From Geomicrobium sp. JCM 19039 (GTDB lineage: Bacteria > Bacillota > Bacilli > Bacillales > Marinococcaceae): 64,000 nt of DNA. Positions 1 to 10,390 of the stretch are shown one piece after another. Both the position numbers and the translations under genes were made by a program. The notes under the pieces were generated by a model. The model worked only from the letters and a program-made list of their open reading frames with translations, had not been told where the DNA came from and made no database searches. Position 1 is the stretch's first letter; every line of letters starts with the position of its first letter. The stretch covers positions 1 to 64,000 of the forward strand of contig NZ_BAXB01000005.1 of NCBI RefSeq assembly GCF_000698145.1, given 5' to 3'.

Positions 1-621
<621 letters not shown>

Positions 622-627
622 TAGATC

Positions 628-665
628 GTCACAGCTCAATGGTATAATGAGCTGTGACTTTTTTT
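628..665 (+). terminator. Rho-independent terminator after the collagen-like gene
   Basis: A perfect 11-bp stem (arm GTCACAGCTCA at 628-638, partner at 648-658) with a 9-nt loop is followed by seven T residues. It begins 7 nt after the stop codon. Confidence 0.92.
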
Positions 666-676
666 GGAGGGATTAG

Positions 677-1330
677 ATGGACAAAGTGATCAGCGAAACG
701 AAACGATGGGTTGAACAACAGTTAACTGCTGAAAAGACAGGTCATGATTGGTATCATATTGATAGAGTTTATAAAATGGCCATTCGTCTAGCTAAGGAAG
801 AAGGGGCAGACCCATTCATTGTTGCGATGGCAGCGCTTTTGCATGATTTAGCAGACGACAAAGTAGTGAAAGACGAACAGGCAGGGCTGGACAGAATTGA
901 AGCATGGCTTGATCGCTTTCATGTGAGTAAGTCCGACAGGCTACATATTCTAACAATCATTACTTCAATTTCTTATAAAGGTGGAAATGGAGAGAAGTTA
1001 AAAACAATAGAGGCAAAAGTTGTACAAGATGCCGACCGACTCGATGCATTGGGTGCAATTGGTGTGGCACGAACTTTTCAATATTCCGGTGCAAAAGGTC
1101 AGCCAATCTATGAGCCACAGCGGGAAGTCCGTTCTAAGATGACCTTAGAGGAGTATCGACATGGACAAAGTTCGGCTGTTCATCACTTCTATGAGAAACT
1201 TCTTAAATTAAAGGATTTGATGAATACAAAAACAGGTAAAAAGATCGCTGAAGAGCGGCATCAATTCATCGAAGTGTTTTTAGAACAATTTTTACTCGAA
1301 TGGGGAAGTCCACAACGGGGCGATAGCTGA
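677..1330 (+). CDS. HD-domain phosphohydrolase (YpgQ/YedJ-like)
   Basis: A 217-residue soluble protein of the HD superfamily. Metal ligands are visible as a histidine in GHDWYHIDRV near residue 22, the HD pair in LLHDLAD near residues 56-57 and an aspartate in VQDADRLDALGAIG near residue 117. This layout is that of the YpgQ/YedJ family; B. subtilis YpgQ is described as a metal-dependent nucleotide pyrophosphohydrolase. The exact substrate here is not visible. The ATG is preceded by GGAGGG at proper spacing. It is close to the following aminotransferase, but that gene has its own likely promoter overlapping this stop. Confidence 0.85.
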   Translation: MDKVISETKRWVEQQLTAEKTGHDWYHIDRVYKMAIRLAKEEGADPFIVAMAALLHDLADDKVVKDEQAGLDRIEAWLDRFHVSKSDRLHILTIITSISYKGGNGEKLKTIEAKVVQDADRLDALGAIGVARTFQYSGAKGQPIYEPQREVRSKMTLEEYRHGQSSAVHHFYEKLLKLKDLMNTKTGKKIAEERHQFIEVFLEQFLLEWGSPQRGDS

Positions 1331-1356
1331 CATTTGTTTGTTGGTTGTTTTACAAT
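1327..1356 (+). promoter_or_regulatory. Probable sigma-A promoter of the aminotransferase gene
   Basis: CTGACA at 1327-1332 and TACAAT at 1351-1356 are separated by 18 bp. The -35 overlaps the end of the HD gene, and the start codon of the next gene lies 35 bp downstream. Confidence 0.55.
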
Positions 1357-1390
1357 AGTAAGTGAGTCAAAAACAAAGGAGCTAAAACTT

Positions 1391-2671
1391 GTGACACAGT
1401 TAAGTGAATGGTCTAAAGATCAATTAACCGAAAGATTGGATGAGTTAAAAGAACAGTACAAAAATGCCGTTCAGCAAAACTTGAACCTGAATATGGCTAG
1501 GGGAAAACCTTGTCCGGAGCAAGTTGAACTATCTATGGGCATGTTGGATGTGTTGGATTCAAGCTCGTCCATGGTTTCTGAAAATGGCGTAGACCTTCGA
1601 AATTATGGTCAATTGGATGGAATTCCAGAGGCGAAACGCTTTTTTGCTAACCTTCTTGATGTAGGTGAAGAAGAAGTCATTGTTGGTGGTAATTCTAGTC
1701 TTACGCTCATGCATGATGCTGTAACACGTGCGATGTTTGACGGTGTTAAAGGGAGTGAAAAACCTTGGTCAAATTATGATAAAATCAAATTTCTTGCGCC
1801 AAGCCCGGGGTATGACCGCCATTTTGCAATATGTGAACGTTATAACATTGAGATGATTATCATTGATATGAAGGAAGACGGTCCGGATATGGACCAGGTC
1901 GAAGAGCTTGTAAAGCAAGATGAAACGATCAAGGGCATTTGGTGTGTCCCTAAATATAGCAACCCAAATGGGACAACATACTCGGATGAAGTTGTAGACC
2001 GATTGGCTTCAATGGAAACAAAAGCTACAGACTTTCGAATCTTTTGGGATGATGCGTATACGATCCATCATTTAGGCACAGAGCCACTCTCGCTGAAGAA
2101 CATACTCAAATCCGCAAAAGCTGCGGGCAATGAAGACCGGCCCTATATCTTTGCTTCAACATCCAAAGTCACTTTCCCAGGAGCTGGAATCGCAACACTT
2201 GCTGCAAGTGAAGGAAATTTAGATGATGTTCGAAGTAAAATGGCAGCACAAACAATCGGTTACGATAAGATGAATCAAATTCGTCATGTTCGCTTTTTCA
2301 CTGAAGTGACGTCACTTGAAGGACATATGAAAAAGCACGCGCGTATCATTAAGCCGAAGTTTGACCTCGTGTATGAAACGTTCCGTGAGCAACTTGGTGA
2401 TAAAGGCATTGCGACATGGTCTGAACCAGAAGGGGGCTATTTCATTAGTCTCGATACAGCCAAAGGCACAGCGAAGAAGATTGTGCAAATGGCGAAAGAT
2501 GCCGGTGTTACACTCACAGGTGCAGGAGCAACTTTCCCATATGGAAAAGACCCGAATGATCAAAACATCCGTATCGCACCAACGTATCCAAGCATGGAAG
2601 AGCTTGCGAAGGCATTGCAAGTGCTATGTGTTTGTATAGAGTTGGTGACAATTGAAAAGAAAATGCTCTAA
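1391..2671 (+). CDS. PLP-dependent aminotransferase (aspartate aminotransferase Ic type)
   Basis: A 426-residue fold-type I aminotransferase. The pyridoxal phosphate lysine is in ASTSKVTFPGAG at about residue 259, with a DDAYTIHH segment upstream and a C-terminal RIAPTYPS segment holding the substrate-carboxylate arginine. Length and motifs fit the aspartate aminotransferase subgroup annotated as class I/II or MocR-like without a DNA-binding domain, as in actinobacterial AspT. I take GTG at 1391 because AAGGAG lies just before it; 19 further codons are open upstream but lack a ribosome site. Substrate specificity is inferred from the family. It appears to be a single-gene unit with a long gene-free stretch after it. 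Confidence 0.85.
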   Translation: MTQLSEWSKDQLTERLDELKEQYKNAVQQNLNLNMARGKPCPEQVELSMGMLDVLDSSSSMVSENGVDLRNYGQLDGIPEAKRFFANLLDVGEEEVIVGGNSSLTLMHDAVTRAMFDGVKGSEKPWSNYDKIKFLAPSPGYDRHFAICERYNIEMIIIDMKEDGPDMDQVEELVKQDETIKGIWCVPKYSNPNGTTYSDEVVDRLASMETKATDFRIFWDDAYTIHHLGTEPLSLKNILKSAKAAGNEDRPYIFASTSKVTFPGAGIATLAASEGNLDDVRSKMAAQTIGYDKMNQIRHVRFFTEVTSLEGHMKKHARIIKPKFDLVYETFREQLGDKGIATWSEPEGGYFISLDTAKGTAKKIVQMAKDAGVTLTGAGATFPYGKDPNDQNIRIAPTYPSMEELAKALQVLCVCIELVTIEKKML

Positions 2672-3743
2672 TCAAATAAGATAAAAAACCGTTTGTTCTC
2701 ATGGAACATCCGTTTATATAGGTTCGTGTAGAGCCTAAATTTGTTAGGCTAATCTGAGCGTCTAAAAGCGTAACGATAATCGGATGCTTTTAATTGAGGT
2801 TTGTAGGGTAACATCGCACAGCTTTTGTCTACCTGAATCACTGAAAATTAGCACCTCGCTCTTTCTAACTGAAAGGAACAATACTTAACAAGAGGAACTT
2901 TGATTTACTCGTTAACATGAACGAGGGGGCACGATTTATATGGTACAATTTCCGCCCCGCTGCCCATCAGAGTTCACTTAGGGTTTAGAGAGAGTCTCCA
3001 ATCGTCACAAAAACCCATTTTAGTGACGAATAGTTAAGGAAAAGGCATCACACTTCACCTAAATGGTCACATAAACGCCACCAACTGTCACAATATGAAA
3101 TATATGATGCAGTTTGTATTTTAAGAAACCCGTTTGAGAGGCGAATTGTCACAAAGAACAAGCAGAGAGAGTGACGATCGTTGGTCTTTTTGATGACTGC
3201 AGTTCGCGTCTTTCTACACGTGGTCAAAAGTGTTACAACTGCCCACAACCATCGGAATCGAAGATGTCAAAGTAACACAGAAGGGTTAAGGCAGGAAATG
3301 TGCTTTCGTTTAACCGTAAAAACCGGTAGATTTTCCCGTTGAAAGGCTGTGGAAAGGAGGTTCACTTTAATCTCGAACGGAACGCTCAGTAAATTTCTTT
3401 CCTTCAACATGTATAGATTGCTTCCAGACCCATGTAACCACCCTAAAGAGAGAGCGTCTGCGGAGAAGGGTTCGGTTTTTCTTAGGCCCTTTTTTTTTAA
3501 GTCCGAATCCCATCTTCAACGAATAGTTCGCTTCAACAATTTGAGGTTCGGAAGGTTTACGTTTTTCGGCGGATGGCTGTGAGGCTGTATCCCCCGTCAA
3601 ATAACGTGTGAGATTTCCTGTCATGAATACGTGAAATGTTCTGAATGTGCATAACATTTTTTGTATTTTTCCGTAGTTATGATACACTAAGGTAGATTTT
3701 CCTATTACTAATTTATAGATTTATTAGGGGGAGAAGAGAAAAG
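2672..3743. other. Gene-free stretch of about 1.07 kb
   Basis: No open reading frame here has a convincing ribosome site or recognisable product. Visible structure: a 7-bp hairpin (arms 2732-2738 and 2744-2750), a hairpin with TCGTCAC/GTGACGA arms (3002-3008 and 3023-3029), and several GTCACA words between 3004 and 3154. The last ~100 bases are AT-rich and must hold the promoter of the amino acid ABC operon; TATGAT at 3678-3683 is a possible -10, but no good -35 sits at the right distance. Confidence 0.6.
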
Positions 3744-4652
3744 ATGAAGAAGAATTTGTTACTTACAGGTGTTTTAGGAGCATCTATGCTCGCGTTAGCC
3801 GCATGTGGCGATGACGACACTGGAGCAGATGAAGAGGTAGATGACACAAACGGAGATACGGAAGAAGTGGAAGATGAAGATGGTGATGAAGACGCCGAAG
3901 GTGACGACGATGCAGCAACTGGAGGCGATGATGACGCGTATGCTGACGTAGCAGGCGAAACGTTTACGGTCGCTACAGATAACAACTTCGTTCCTTTCGC
4001 GTTTATGGATCTTGATACAAATGAACTATCAGGATTTGATATTGAGCTGATGACAGCACTCGCAGATGAAATGGGAATTGAAGTGAACTTTGAAACGATG
4101 GAATTCCAAGGAGCTCTCGCTGGCATCCAGTCTGGCGTATATGATGCATCCATTAATGCGATGAGCATTACTGAAGAACGTCAAGACACGATTGATTTTT
4201 CCGATCCATACTACTTAGATGCAGGGATTATCGTTGCGGTTGCTGCGGATAACGAAGGAGAGTGGGGATCGTTAGAAGAATTGGATCAAGACGGGATTAC
4301 AATTGCGACTAACCAAGGATCGACTTCTCACGATTATCTCGATGAAAACCTTGAGAATGCGAGCATTCAAGCGTTACCAGATGTTGTTGAAGCCTATCAG
4401 AACGTTATCCAAGGACACTCTGATGCTGTGCTCTACGATGAACCAAACGTATTGTATTATGTTGAGGAACAAGCACAAGGTCAGCTTGTAACCGTGGGTG
4501 ATACACTTTTAGCAGATGATTATGGAATCGGCATGCCGCAAGGTCATGAGCTCGTTGATCCGATTAATCATGCACTGGAAGTGCTCATGGAGAATGGAAC
4601 CTATGATGATATTTATGAAGACTATTTCGGTGAGCGCCCGATGGGCACATAA
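3744..4652 (+). CDS. Polar amino acid ABC transporter, substrate-binding lipoprotein
   Basis: A 302-residue lipoprotein. The signal peptide ends in LALAAC with the lipidated cysteine at residue 21. A very acidic spacer of about 45 residues (Asp, Glu, Gly) follows before a family 3 periplasmic-binding-protein domain that starts near FTVATDNNFVPFAFMD and contains GFDIELMTALADEMGI and the SITEERQDTIDFSDPYY segment. It captures an amino acid, in this family often glutamine, arginine, cystine or another polar one, and hands it to the permease and ATPase encoded next. The unusually long acidic linker suits a high-salt exterior. A 12-bp hairpin separates it from the permease gene, which would favour higher SBP expression. 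Confidence 0.9.
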   Translation: MKKNLLLTGVLGASMLALAACGDDDTGADEEVDDTNGDTEEVEDEDGDEDAEGDDDAATGGDDDAYADVAGETFTVATDNNFVPFAFMDLDTNELSGFDIELMTALADEMGIEVNFETMEFQGALAGIQSGVYDASINAMSITEERQDTIDFSDPYYLDAGIIVAVAADNEGEWGSLEELDQDGITIATNQGSTSHDYLDENLENASIQALPDVVEAYQNVIQGHSDAVLYDEPNVLYYVEEQAQGQLVTVGDTLLADDYGIGMPQGHELVDPINHALEVLMENGTYDDIYEDYFGERPMGT

Positions 4653-4663
4653 TCATTCAGGTT

Positions 4664-4705
4664 CTGCTCATACAACCATTGTATGAGCAGTTTCATTCTC
4701 TTTTT
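4664..4705 (+). terminator. Intercistronic hairpin between SBP and permease genes
   Basis: A perfect 12-bp stem (4664-4675 with 4679-4690, CTGCTCATACAA arm) and 3-nt loop are followed by a T-rich but interrupted tract. It probably causes partial termination or protects the SBP message, as is common in ABC importer operons. Confidence 0.65.
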
Positions 4706-4719
4706 GGAAGGAGCCAGTC

Positions 4720-5376
4720 ATGAATTTAAATCCAGATGCATTTATTCAAGTGATGCCTTACCTTGCGCAAGGCTTATGGTATACCGTTATTATCACATTT
4801 GTCGGTGTGGCAATTGGTTGTATCATAGGTTCAATGTTTGGCCTCATGAGTATTGCGAGATTCAAAGTGGTTCGATGGATGGCCATTACGTACATAGAAC
4901 TTATCCGTGGAACGCCTATCCTCGCACAGATCTTATTCGTTCACTTCGGTATTCCTGCATTGTTTAATTACAATTTTGACCCGTTATTTACTGGGGTTGC
5001 CGTCATCGCAATTAATTCAGGGGCGTATATCGCTGAAATTGTTCGTGGTGGTGTGCAGTCCATCGATAAAGGGCAAATGGAAGCCGGGAGGTCCCTCGGG
5101 CTTAATGGTAGACAAACGATGCGCTACATTATTTGGCCACAAGCTGTAAAAGTCATGATTCCACCATTTGGAAATCAATTTGTGATTAGTCTTAAAGATA
5201 CGTCGCTACTATCAACGATTGCGGTTGCAGAACTTATGTATCAAGGCCGGCAATTTGCGAGTATATCGTTTAACATGTTTGAAACCTACTTTATGGTGTG
5301 TATTTTCTATCTCATGATAACTATACCTGCATCTATTTTATTGCGTTACACGGAACGGAGGCTCGATAAATCATGA
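4720..5376 (+). CDS. Polar amino acid ABC transporter, permease
   Basis: A 218-residue inner-membrane permease of the HisM/GlnP type with about five hydrophobic segments. The cytoplasmic coupling (EAA) motif is visible as [21 protein letters not shown] around residues 124-144. The N-terminal stretch [21 protein letters not shown] is typical of this family. It forms the channel for the substrate delivered by the upstream lipoprotein. AAGGAG lies before the ATG, and the stop overlaps the start of the ATPase gene by 4 bases, so the two are translationally coupled. Confidence 0.93.
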   Translation: MNLNPDAFIQVMPYLAQGLWYTVIITFVGVAIGCIIGSMFGLMSIARFKVVRWMAITYIELIRGTPILAQILFVHFGIPALFNYNFDPLFTGVAVIAINSGAYIAEIVRGGVQSIDKGQMEAGRSLGLNGRQTMRYIIWPQAVKVMIPPFGNQFVISLKDTSLLSTIAVAELMYQGRQFASISFNMFETYFMVCIFYLMITIPASILLRYTERRLDKS

Positions 5377-6095
5377 TCAAAGTGAACGACTTACATAAAT
5401 CCTTTGGAGACAATGAAGTCTTAAAGGGCATAACGACCGAGATTGATGCACAAGAAGTCGTTTGTGTCATTGGGCCGTCGGGTTCGGGGAAAAGTACATT
5501 TCTTCGTTGCTTGAATCGTTTGGAAGATATTACAGCTGGAGAAGTCATCATTGATGGAACAAACATTGCCAATCGGGAAGTGAATATTAACATCGTTCGT
5601 CAAGACGTCGGGATGGTGTTTCAACATTTTAATTTGTTTCCTCACAAATCGGTCATGGAAAACATTATGTTAGCACCAACCAAGTTGAAAAAGGCAAAAG
5701 GCGAAAACCAAAATCAAAGAGGGATGGAGCTTTTGAAAAAGGTCGGCCTAGAGGATAAAGCATCGGCGTATCCATCCAGCCTTTCAGGTGGGCAAAAGCA
5801 ACGGGTTGCGATTGCGCGGGCACTCGCGATGAACCCTAAAATTATGCTCTTCGATGAACCAACGTCAGCACTTGATCCTGAACTTGTCGGCGATGTGTTG
5901 CAAGTGATGAAAGACCTTGCGAACGAAGGGATGACGATGGTCGTTGTCACCCACGAAATGGGATTTGCAAAAGAGGTAGGCGATCGTGTGTTTTTCATGG
6001 ACGAAGGTTTAATTCTTGAAGAAGGTACACCAAGTGAAGTGTTTGATCATACGTCACATGAACGTACACAATCCTTCTTAAGTAAAATCTTATAA
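5373..6095 (+). CDS. Polar amino acid ABC transporter, ATP-binding protein (GlnQ-like)
   Basis: A 240-residue ABC ATPase. Walker [10 protein letters not shown] is at residues 34-42, the Q-loop is in [12 protein letters not shown], the signature is [16 protein letters not shown], Walker B is [14 protein letters not shown] and the switch histidine is in [10 protein letters not shown]. This is the full length of the GlnQ/HisP class. It drives uptake with the preceding permease and lipoprotein. Its start overlaps the permease stop, and a strong bidirectional terminator ends the operon. Confidence 0.95.
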   Translation: MIKVNDLHKSFGDNEVLKGITTEIDAQEVVCVIGPSGSGKSTFLRCLNRLEDITAGEVIIDGTNIANREVNINIVRQDVGMVFQHFNLFPHKSVMENIMLAPTKLKKAKGENQNQRGMELLKKVGLEDKASAYPSSLSGGQKQRVAIARALAMNPKIMLFDEPTSALDPELVGDVLQVMKDLANEGMTMVVVTHEMGFAKEVGDRVFFMDEGLILEEGTPSEVFDHTSHERTQSFLSKIL

Positions 6096-6098
6096 TAA

Positions 6099-6138
6099 AA
6101 CGAGCGCAAGGTTTGGATAACCTTGCGCTCGTTTTTGT
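6099..6138. terminator. Bidirectional terminator between convergent genes
   Basis: A perfect 15-bp stem (6099-6113 with 6119-6133) and 5-nt loop, with a T-run on the plus side and an A-run before the stem that serves the minus-strand serine hydrolase gene. Confidence 0.92.
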
Positions 6139-6143
6139 TTTGG

Positions 6144-7307
6144 TTACATATGTTCAGCGAGTTGGCGAAACACTTCAATCGTCTCTTTCTCGTGTTTCTC
6201 AAAATCAGGATCCACACTCGTCTTCACGATTACCGTCTGTCGTTCTGGGTGAACGTATATAAATTGGCCCCATACCCCCATCGCAAGATAATCTTTGTTC
6301 TCGTGGTGAGGAACCCACCATTGATATTGGTATCCGAGCGACGGTTGTTTACGAAGAGACGTGTCACCGATTTGCGTAGAAGCGGACACCCAATCGGCAG
6401 GAATAATTTGTTCTTCATTCCACTTTCCTTGTTGCAAATATAGCTTGCCGAAGCGGGCATAGTCTCTAAGTGTGGCATTAAAGCCGCAAAAAGAGAGGTC
6501 ATTTCCCTTGCGATCGGTATTCCAATACGCATCTCGCTCAGCATCTATTTTCTTCCATATTTTCCGAGAGAAATATTCTGAGGGCTGTACACCCGTCGCT
6601 TCTCGGAGCACCATGCCGAGTACTTGCGTATCGACACTAGCATAACGATACATTGTGCCAGATAGCCGGTTGCTACTAAGACTCTGAACATAATTGTCAA
6701 TGGACTGGCTAAATACGAGCGTCGAATAAAAGAGCTTACGGATATCTGACAACGGATGGCTGTAGTCTTCATTAAATTGAACTCCCGAAGCCATTAATAG
6801 CACATGTTCAATCGGAACGTTTCGATAAGCGCTGTTTGCAAGTTCAGGCACATACTGATCGACTGGATCTTGAATGCTCTGAATCTTGCCTTCGTCAACG
6901 GCAATGCCGATCAGTGCTGAAACCATCGATTTCGCAACGCTCCAAGACGTAAAGCGTGTATGCTCGTCGCTACCATGTAAATATTCTTCTAGCATGATCT
7001 GATTATTTTTTATGACGATAAAGCCGGTCGTTGTCGTTCTTTTCAAGAAATGATCGAGGGATTGCTCTCTGCCTTTATACAGATAACTTCGATGAACGTG
7101 AGAAGTTGCTTTCTCAAAAGTCTGACTCGGCGTTTCTGATGTCTTTACAAGGTTAGATGGCATCACATCGTTCATATGTTGAAATCGTTTGATTCTTGAA
7201 TGTTCTGAGAAGAGCGTGGCGGCTTTCCAATTTTGAATGGCTTTATAGCAAACGATTGCAGCGCTTGCTCCTGCTGCGACTGTTACTGAAGCTTTTCTTA
7301 TGTTCAT
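6144..7307 (-). CDS. Serine hydrolase, class C beta-lactamase/6-aminohexanoate-dimer hydrolase-like
   Basis: A 387-residue protein of the beta-lactamase-related (penicillin-binding-fold) family. The nucleophile motif S-x-x-K is seen as SVAK in TSWSVAKSMVSALIG, the second motif as YRYASVDTQ and a GVWGQ segment near the C terminus in the place of the third motif. The N terminus has a hydrophobic stretch of about 18 residues that may be an anchor or uncleaved signal. ATG at 7307 is preferred to a TTG six bases upstream because AAGGAC is correctly spaced only for the ATG. It could be an esterase, amidase or D-peptidase; family members vary widely. It follows the deacetylase gene by 15 bases and is likely co-transcribed with it. 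Confidence 0.8.
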   Translation of the reverse strand: MNIRKASVTVAAGASAAIVCYKAIQNWKAATLFSEHSRIKRFQHMNDVMPSNLVKTSETPSQTFEKATSHVHRSYLYKGREQSLDHFLKRTTTTGFIVIKNNQIMLEEYLHGSDEHTRFTSWSVAKSMVSALIGIAVDEGKIQSIQDPVDQYVPELANSAYRNVPIEHVLLMASGVQFNEDYSHPLSDIRKLFYSTLVFSQSIDNYVQSLSSNRLSGTMYRYASVDTQVLGMVLREATGVQPSEYFSRKIWKKIDAERDAYWNTDRKGNDLSFCGFNATLRDYARFGKLYLQQGKWNEEQIIPADWVSASTQIGDTSLRKQPSLGYQYQWWVPHHENKDYLAMGVWGQFIYVHPERQTVIVKTSVDPDFEKHEKETIEVFRQLAEHM

Positions 7308-7322
7308 AATCAATGTCCTTTC

Positions 7323-8153
7323 TTATGAAGTTAATGTGTAGTCATCAAGGTGGACAAAAGTGAGTCCGCGACCTTCAAGCTGTGGAAGTGAGCGCATCAC
7401 ACCTTCTGCCACGTCACTGTCGGGTTGATTTAAATGCAGTAGCACAATGCTCCCTGGCTGGGATTGTAGAAGTGCATGTTCAATTTGGTCGGCAGAAAAT
7501 GTTGCCCCTGCGTCACCAGCAATATCAAAATTCACGACTTGAAGCCCTAAACTTTCGACGATTTCCACGCTGACGTCATCATAGTACGCAGTTCCAGAGC
7601 GAAACATCGTAGGGGTCTTGCTTGTGAGACGTTTGATTTCATCTTGATTTGTCATGACTTCTGTAACGACCTCATCAGCATTATTCGTGCCTTCAATTCC
7701 CCAAACTGCTTGTCCACTTACTGAAAGTGGGCGATGCTCTGTACCGTGATTCTCAATTTGAAATAGAGGGTTGTCATTGAGCGCGAGAAATTGTTCTTCA
7801 TTGTCTTGAATCCATCGATAGTTTACAAAAAGTGTCGCCGGGATGTTTTCTGTAATGAGATAATCTAAAAGCTCTTCATCCAACTCGTTCCCGTGTGTGC
7901 CGCCGCACAAGTCAAACGTGAGAGCTACAACAGGATCGTCAGTGTCCAGGCGTGTCATTACACCAGTGACGTTTTCGCCCCATTCTGTTGGGGGACGTTC
8001 TTCGACAAAGGCTTGATAATTCGTGAACGACTTCTCCGGCATAACGACCTGCTTTTCCTGCAATGACGCACGATCAATATGTATGGATGAGGTTGAGGCA
8101 CATCCAAAGAGCATGAACGAGCACAACACGAAAATGAATGCATGTTTTATCAT
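7323..8153 (-). CDS. Polysaccharide deacetylase (NodB domain) lipoprotein
   Basis: A 276-residue lipoprotein with signal peptide ending LFGC (Cys18). The carbohydrate esterase 4 (NodB) domain begins at VVALTFDLCGG, where the usual TFDDG appears as TFDLCGG, and includes the metal-binding histidines in NHGTEHRPLS. The C-terminal part has HLNQPDS at the position of the last family motif. It probably removes acetyl groups from peptidoglycan or another cell-surface glycan outside the membrane. I chose ATG at 8153 because AGGGGC precedes it; an upstream in-frame ATG at 8168 lacks a site. The DLCGG variant is seen in a known NodB subset, so activity is likely but not certain. Confidence 0.82.
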   Translation of the reverse strand: MIKHAFIFVLCSFMLFGCASTSSIHIDRASLQEKQVVMPEKSFTNYQAFVEERPPTEWGENVTGVMTRLDTDDPVVALTFDLCGGTHGNELDEELLDYLITENIPATLFVNYRWIQDNEEQFLALNDNPLFQIENHGTEHRPLSVSGQAVWGIEGTNNADEVVTEVMTNQDEIKRLTSKTPTMFRSGTAYYDDVSVEIVESLGLQVVNFDIAGDAGATFSADQIEHALLQSQPGSIVLLHLNQPDSDVAEGVMRSLPQLEGRGLTFVHLDDYTLTS

Positions 8154-8196
8154 TTCTTTGCCCCTCATCTAGTATGTAGGTTTGTGACTAATCATA

Positions 8197-9120
8197 TCAC
8201 GGTATCCTCCAAAACAAAATGACAGCAAAACGCCTGAGCTTATGACTCAGGCGAATGCGTCGGTTGTTGATTCTTTTTGCGATCATGCCGTGTGTTGGAG
8301 AGAACAAAAAGGCGAGCATGAACAAAATGCCAGTCATTGTAGCCATCATGCCAGAGATGGAAGCATCGAGCCAAGCGGCGGTATAGTATCCTGCCACAGC
8401 AGAAATAACACCGAATACCGCACTCAATACAAACATCATCCATAACCGCTCAGTCAAAAGATAAGCCGTTGCAGGAGGGGCGATGATCATGGCGACGACA
8501 AGTATGGCTCCAACAGCATCAAAAGCTGCGACAGCGGTAATTGAAGTCATTCCCATGAGGACATAATGAAGGAAGACGACAGGCAATCCAAGTGCAGCAG
8601 CAAGCTCTGGGTCAAAGGAACTTAATTTAAATTCTTTGTACAATAACACCAAGATCACGATGTTAATGACAAGAACGATGCCAATGACCCACACGGCTTG
8701 CGGAATGGGTGGCAGCCCGAACCATTCCACTGTCGTCCACGGAATAAAGGCAAGCTCTCCCATAATTGCATGCTCGGTATCAATGTGAACATCTCGAGCA
8801 AACATGGAAACAAGAATGACACCAATGGCGAATAAAAAGGTAAACACAATGCCAATTGATGCGTCTGCTTGCACACCTGCTGAATTCAATAACTGAATGA
8901 AGACGGCAGTTAGCACCCCAGTAATCGCAGCGCCAATGAACATGGCAAGGCCGTCTAAGGAGTTTGTGACCAAATACGCGGAGACGAGGCCAAGAAGTAC
9001 GGTATGGCTAATGGCGTCAGAAATCATTGCCATTCTGCGAAGGACCAAAAGCACGCCAATTATGCTACACGTAATCCCGACAAGAGAAGCAGTCATAATA
9101 ATCCAAGCGGCATAACTCAT
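8197..9120 (-). CDS. mntD: Manganese ABC transporter permease (MntD)
   Basis: A 307-residue ABC-3 family membrane permease with eight or nine hydrophobic segments. It contains the family segments [15 protein letters not shown] near the N terminus and [23 protein letters not shown] in the C-terminal half. It is the second permease of a metal importer; the ATPase, another permease and the binding lipoprotein lie upstream. The start overlaps the mntC stop by four bases. Manganese rather than zinc is inferred from B. subtilis mntABCD order, the C-terminal extension on the partner permease and the MntR-like box before the operon. Confidence 0.85.
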   Translation of the reverse strand: MSYAAWIIMTASLVGITCSIIGVLLVLRRMAMISDAISHTVLLGLVSAYLVTNSLDGLAMFIGAAITGVLTAVFIQLLNSAGVQADASIGIVFTFLFAIGVILVSMFARDVHIDTEHAIMGELAFIPWTTVEWFGLPPIPQAVWVIGIVLVINIVILVLLYKEFKLSSFDPELAAALGLPVVFLHYVLMGMTSITAVAAFDAVGAILVVAMIIAPPATAYLLTERLWMMFVLSAVFGVISAVAGYYTAAWLDASISGMMATMTGILFMLAFLFSPTHGMIAKRINNRRIRLSHKLRRFAVILFWRIP

Positions 9121-10385
9121 CGGTGACCGCCTCCCTTCTCTGACAAGGGTTCCATGTCGTGTTCTTTGAGCAGTTCATCGAAAGGTTGAAGGTCTTCTTT
9201 CGGTAGGGATAAGAAGTTCCAATTCATTTTCTCCATCGGTAAGTGAGCAAATTGCAGCTCATACATGGAGTACAGTTGCAAGTAGCGATTGTTCAATGTG
9301 ATTCGGTATCCATTCTTTTGTCCACTGCTCGTCAATTGGTAGCTGTTATCGTGTTTAGTCGTAATCCATTGCCTTCGTATCAATGAGTTGATTGTCCGTC
9401 GAAACATGATTGGGGTTATTGGCCTGGCGTCTTGAATTTCTTCCGACGTAAAGGCGCGCGGTTCTTCCTCGTGAAGTTCATATAAACTTTGCATCACTTG
9501 CGCTTCAGATGTTTGTTTCTTCAAGCGATATAAGTGAATCGCTTTTGTGATGAGGCCCTTTTTAGGCGCGATAAATAGTGAGAGGAAGAACAGTAAACAA
9601 GCCGAGACGATAATGAGCGGTCCTGTTGGCATTCCAGAAATCTGCGTGCTGACAAGTGTGCCAATAATTCCAGAAAATCCTCCTAAAATGCCTGACAAGA
9701 TGATCATCACACTTAAGCGGTTCGTCCAGTAGCGAGCAGTTATGGCCGGTGCAATGAGCATGGCTGCCATGAGTACAACACCTACAGCTTGAAGACCAAT
9801 AACGACCGAAGCGGTGATCATCGTCATGAGAATTCCGTTAATTAACGTTGCAGGAAGACCGAGACCTTCAGCAAATTCCCGGTCAAAGGTAATTAACTTT
9901 AGTTCTTTAAACAAAAGAAAAGTAGTGGCGAGTAATAGGATGGCAGCGCCTGTAAATATATACACATCACTGCGTACCATGGCGGCTGCTTGACCGAATA
10001 TGAACTCATTTAAACCGGCTTGGTTGCCACCGGCGCTTCGATTAATAATCGTTAAAAGCACGATGCCGATTCCAAAAAATACCGACAAGACGAGTCCGAT
10101 TGCTGTATCTGTCTTTATGCGTGAATGTTTCACGAACGTCTGAATTAGAAAAGTGCCAAAATAGGCAGTGATTCCGGCTCCGAGTACTAAGAAAATCATC
10201 TCTTTAGAGCCCACTATGATAAACGCGATACAAATGCCGGGTAGCGCGGCGTGGCTCATGGCGTCTCCAATGAGGCTTTGCCTGCGAAGTAAGGCAAAGC
10301 TTCCAAGCACGCCGCTCGTCATACCGAGCAGCATCGTACCGAGAAGTACCCACTGGGTATTGGGCTGTAATAACACATCAAGCAA
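9117..10385 (-). CDS. mntC: Manganese ABC transporter permease with C-terminal winged-helix-like extension (MntC)
   Basis: About 422 residues: an ABC-3 permease domain (segments [15 protein letters not shown] and [24 protein letters not shown]) followed by some 130 soluble residues that look like a winged helix plus a metalloregulator dimerisation-like region ([20 protein letters not shown]). B. subtilis MntC has a similar long tail. I place the start at TTG 10385, preceded by AGGGAG at 8-nt spacing. In the sequence as given, the reading frame is also open upstream into the end of the ATPase gene, so a fused ATPase-permease cannot be ruled out. Confidence 0.8.
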   Translation of the reverse strand: MLDVLLQPNTQWVLLGTMLLGMTSGVLGSFALLRRQSLIGDAMSHAALPGICIAFIIVGSKEMIFLVLGAGITAYFGTFLIQTFVKHSRIKTDTAIGLVLSVFFGIGIVLLTIINRSAGGNQAGLNEFIFGQAAAMVRSDVYIFTGAAILLLATTFLLFKELKLITFDREFAEGLGLPATLINGILMTMITASVVIGLQAVGVVLMAAMLIAPAITARYWTNRLSVMIILSGILGGFSGIIGTLVSTQISGMPTGPLIIVSACLLFFLSLFIAPKKGLITKAIHLYRLKKQTSEAQVMQSLYELHEEEPRAFTSEEIQDARPITPIMFRRTINSLIRRQWITTKHDNSYQLTSSGQKNGYRITLNNRYLQLYSMYELQFAHLPMEKMNWNFLSLPKEDLQPFDELLKEHDMEPLSEKGGGHR

Positions 10386-10390
10386 GGGGC

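Noticed and set aside
3367..3687. 106-codon minus-strand frame in the gene-free stretch
   Set aside because: No ribosome site, composition is random-like, and it overlaps the likely promoter of the amino acid ABC operon.
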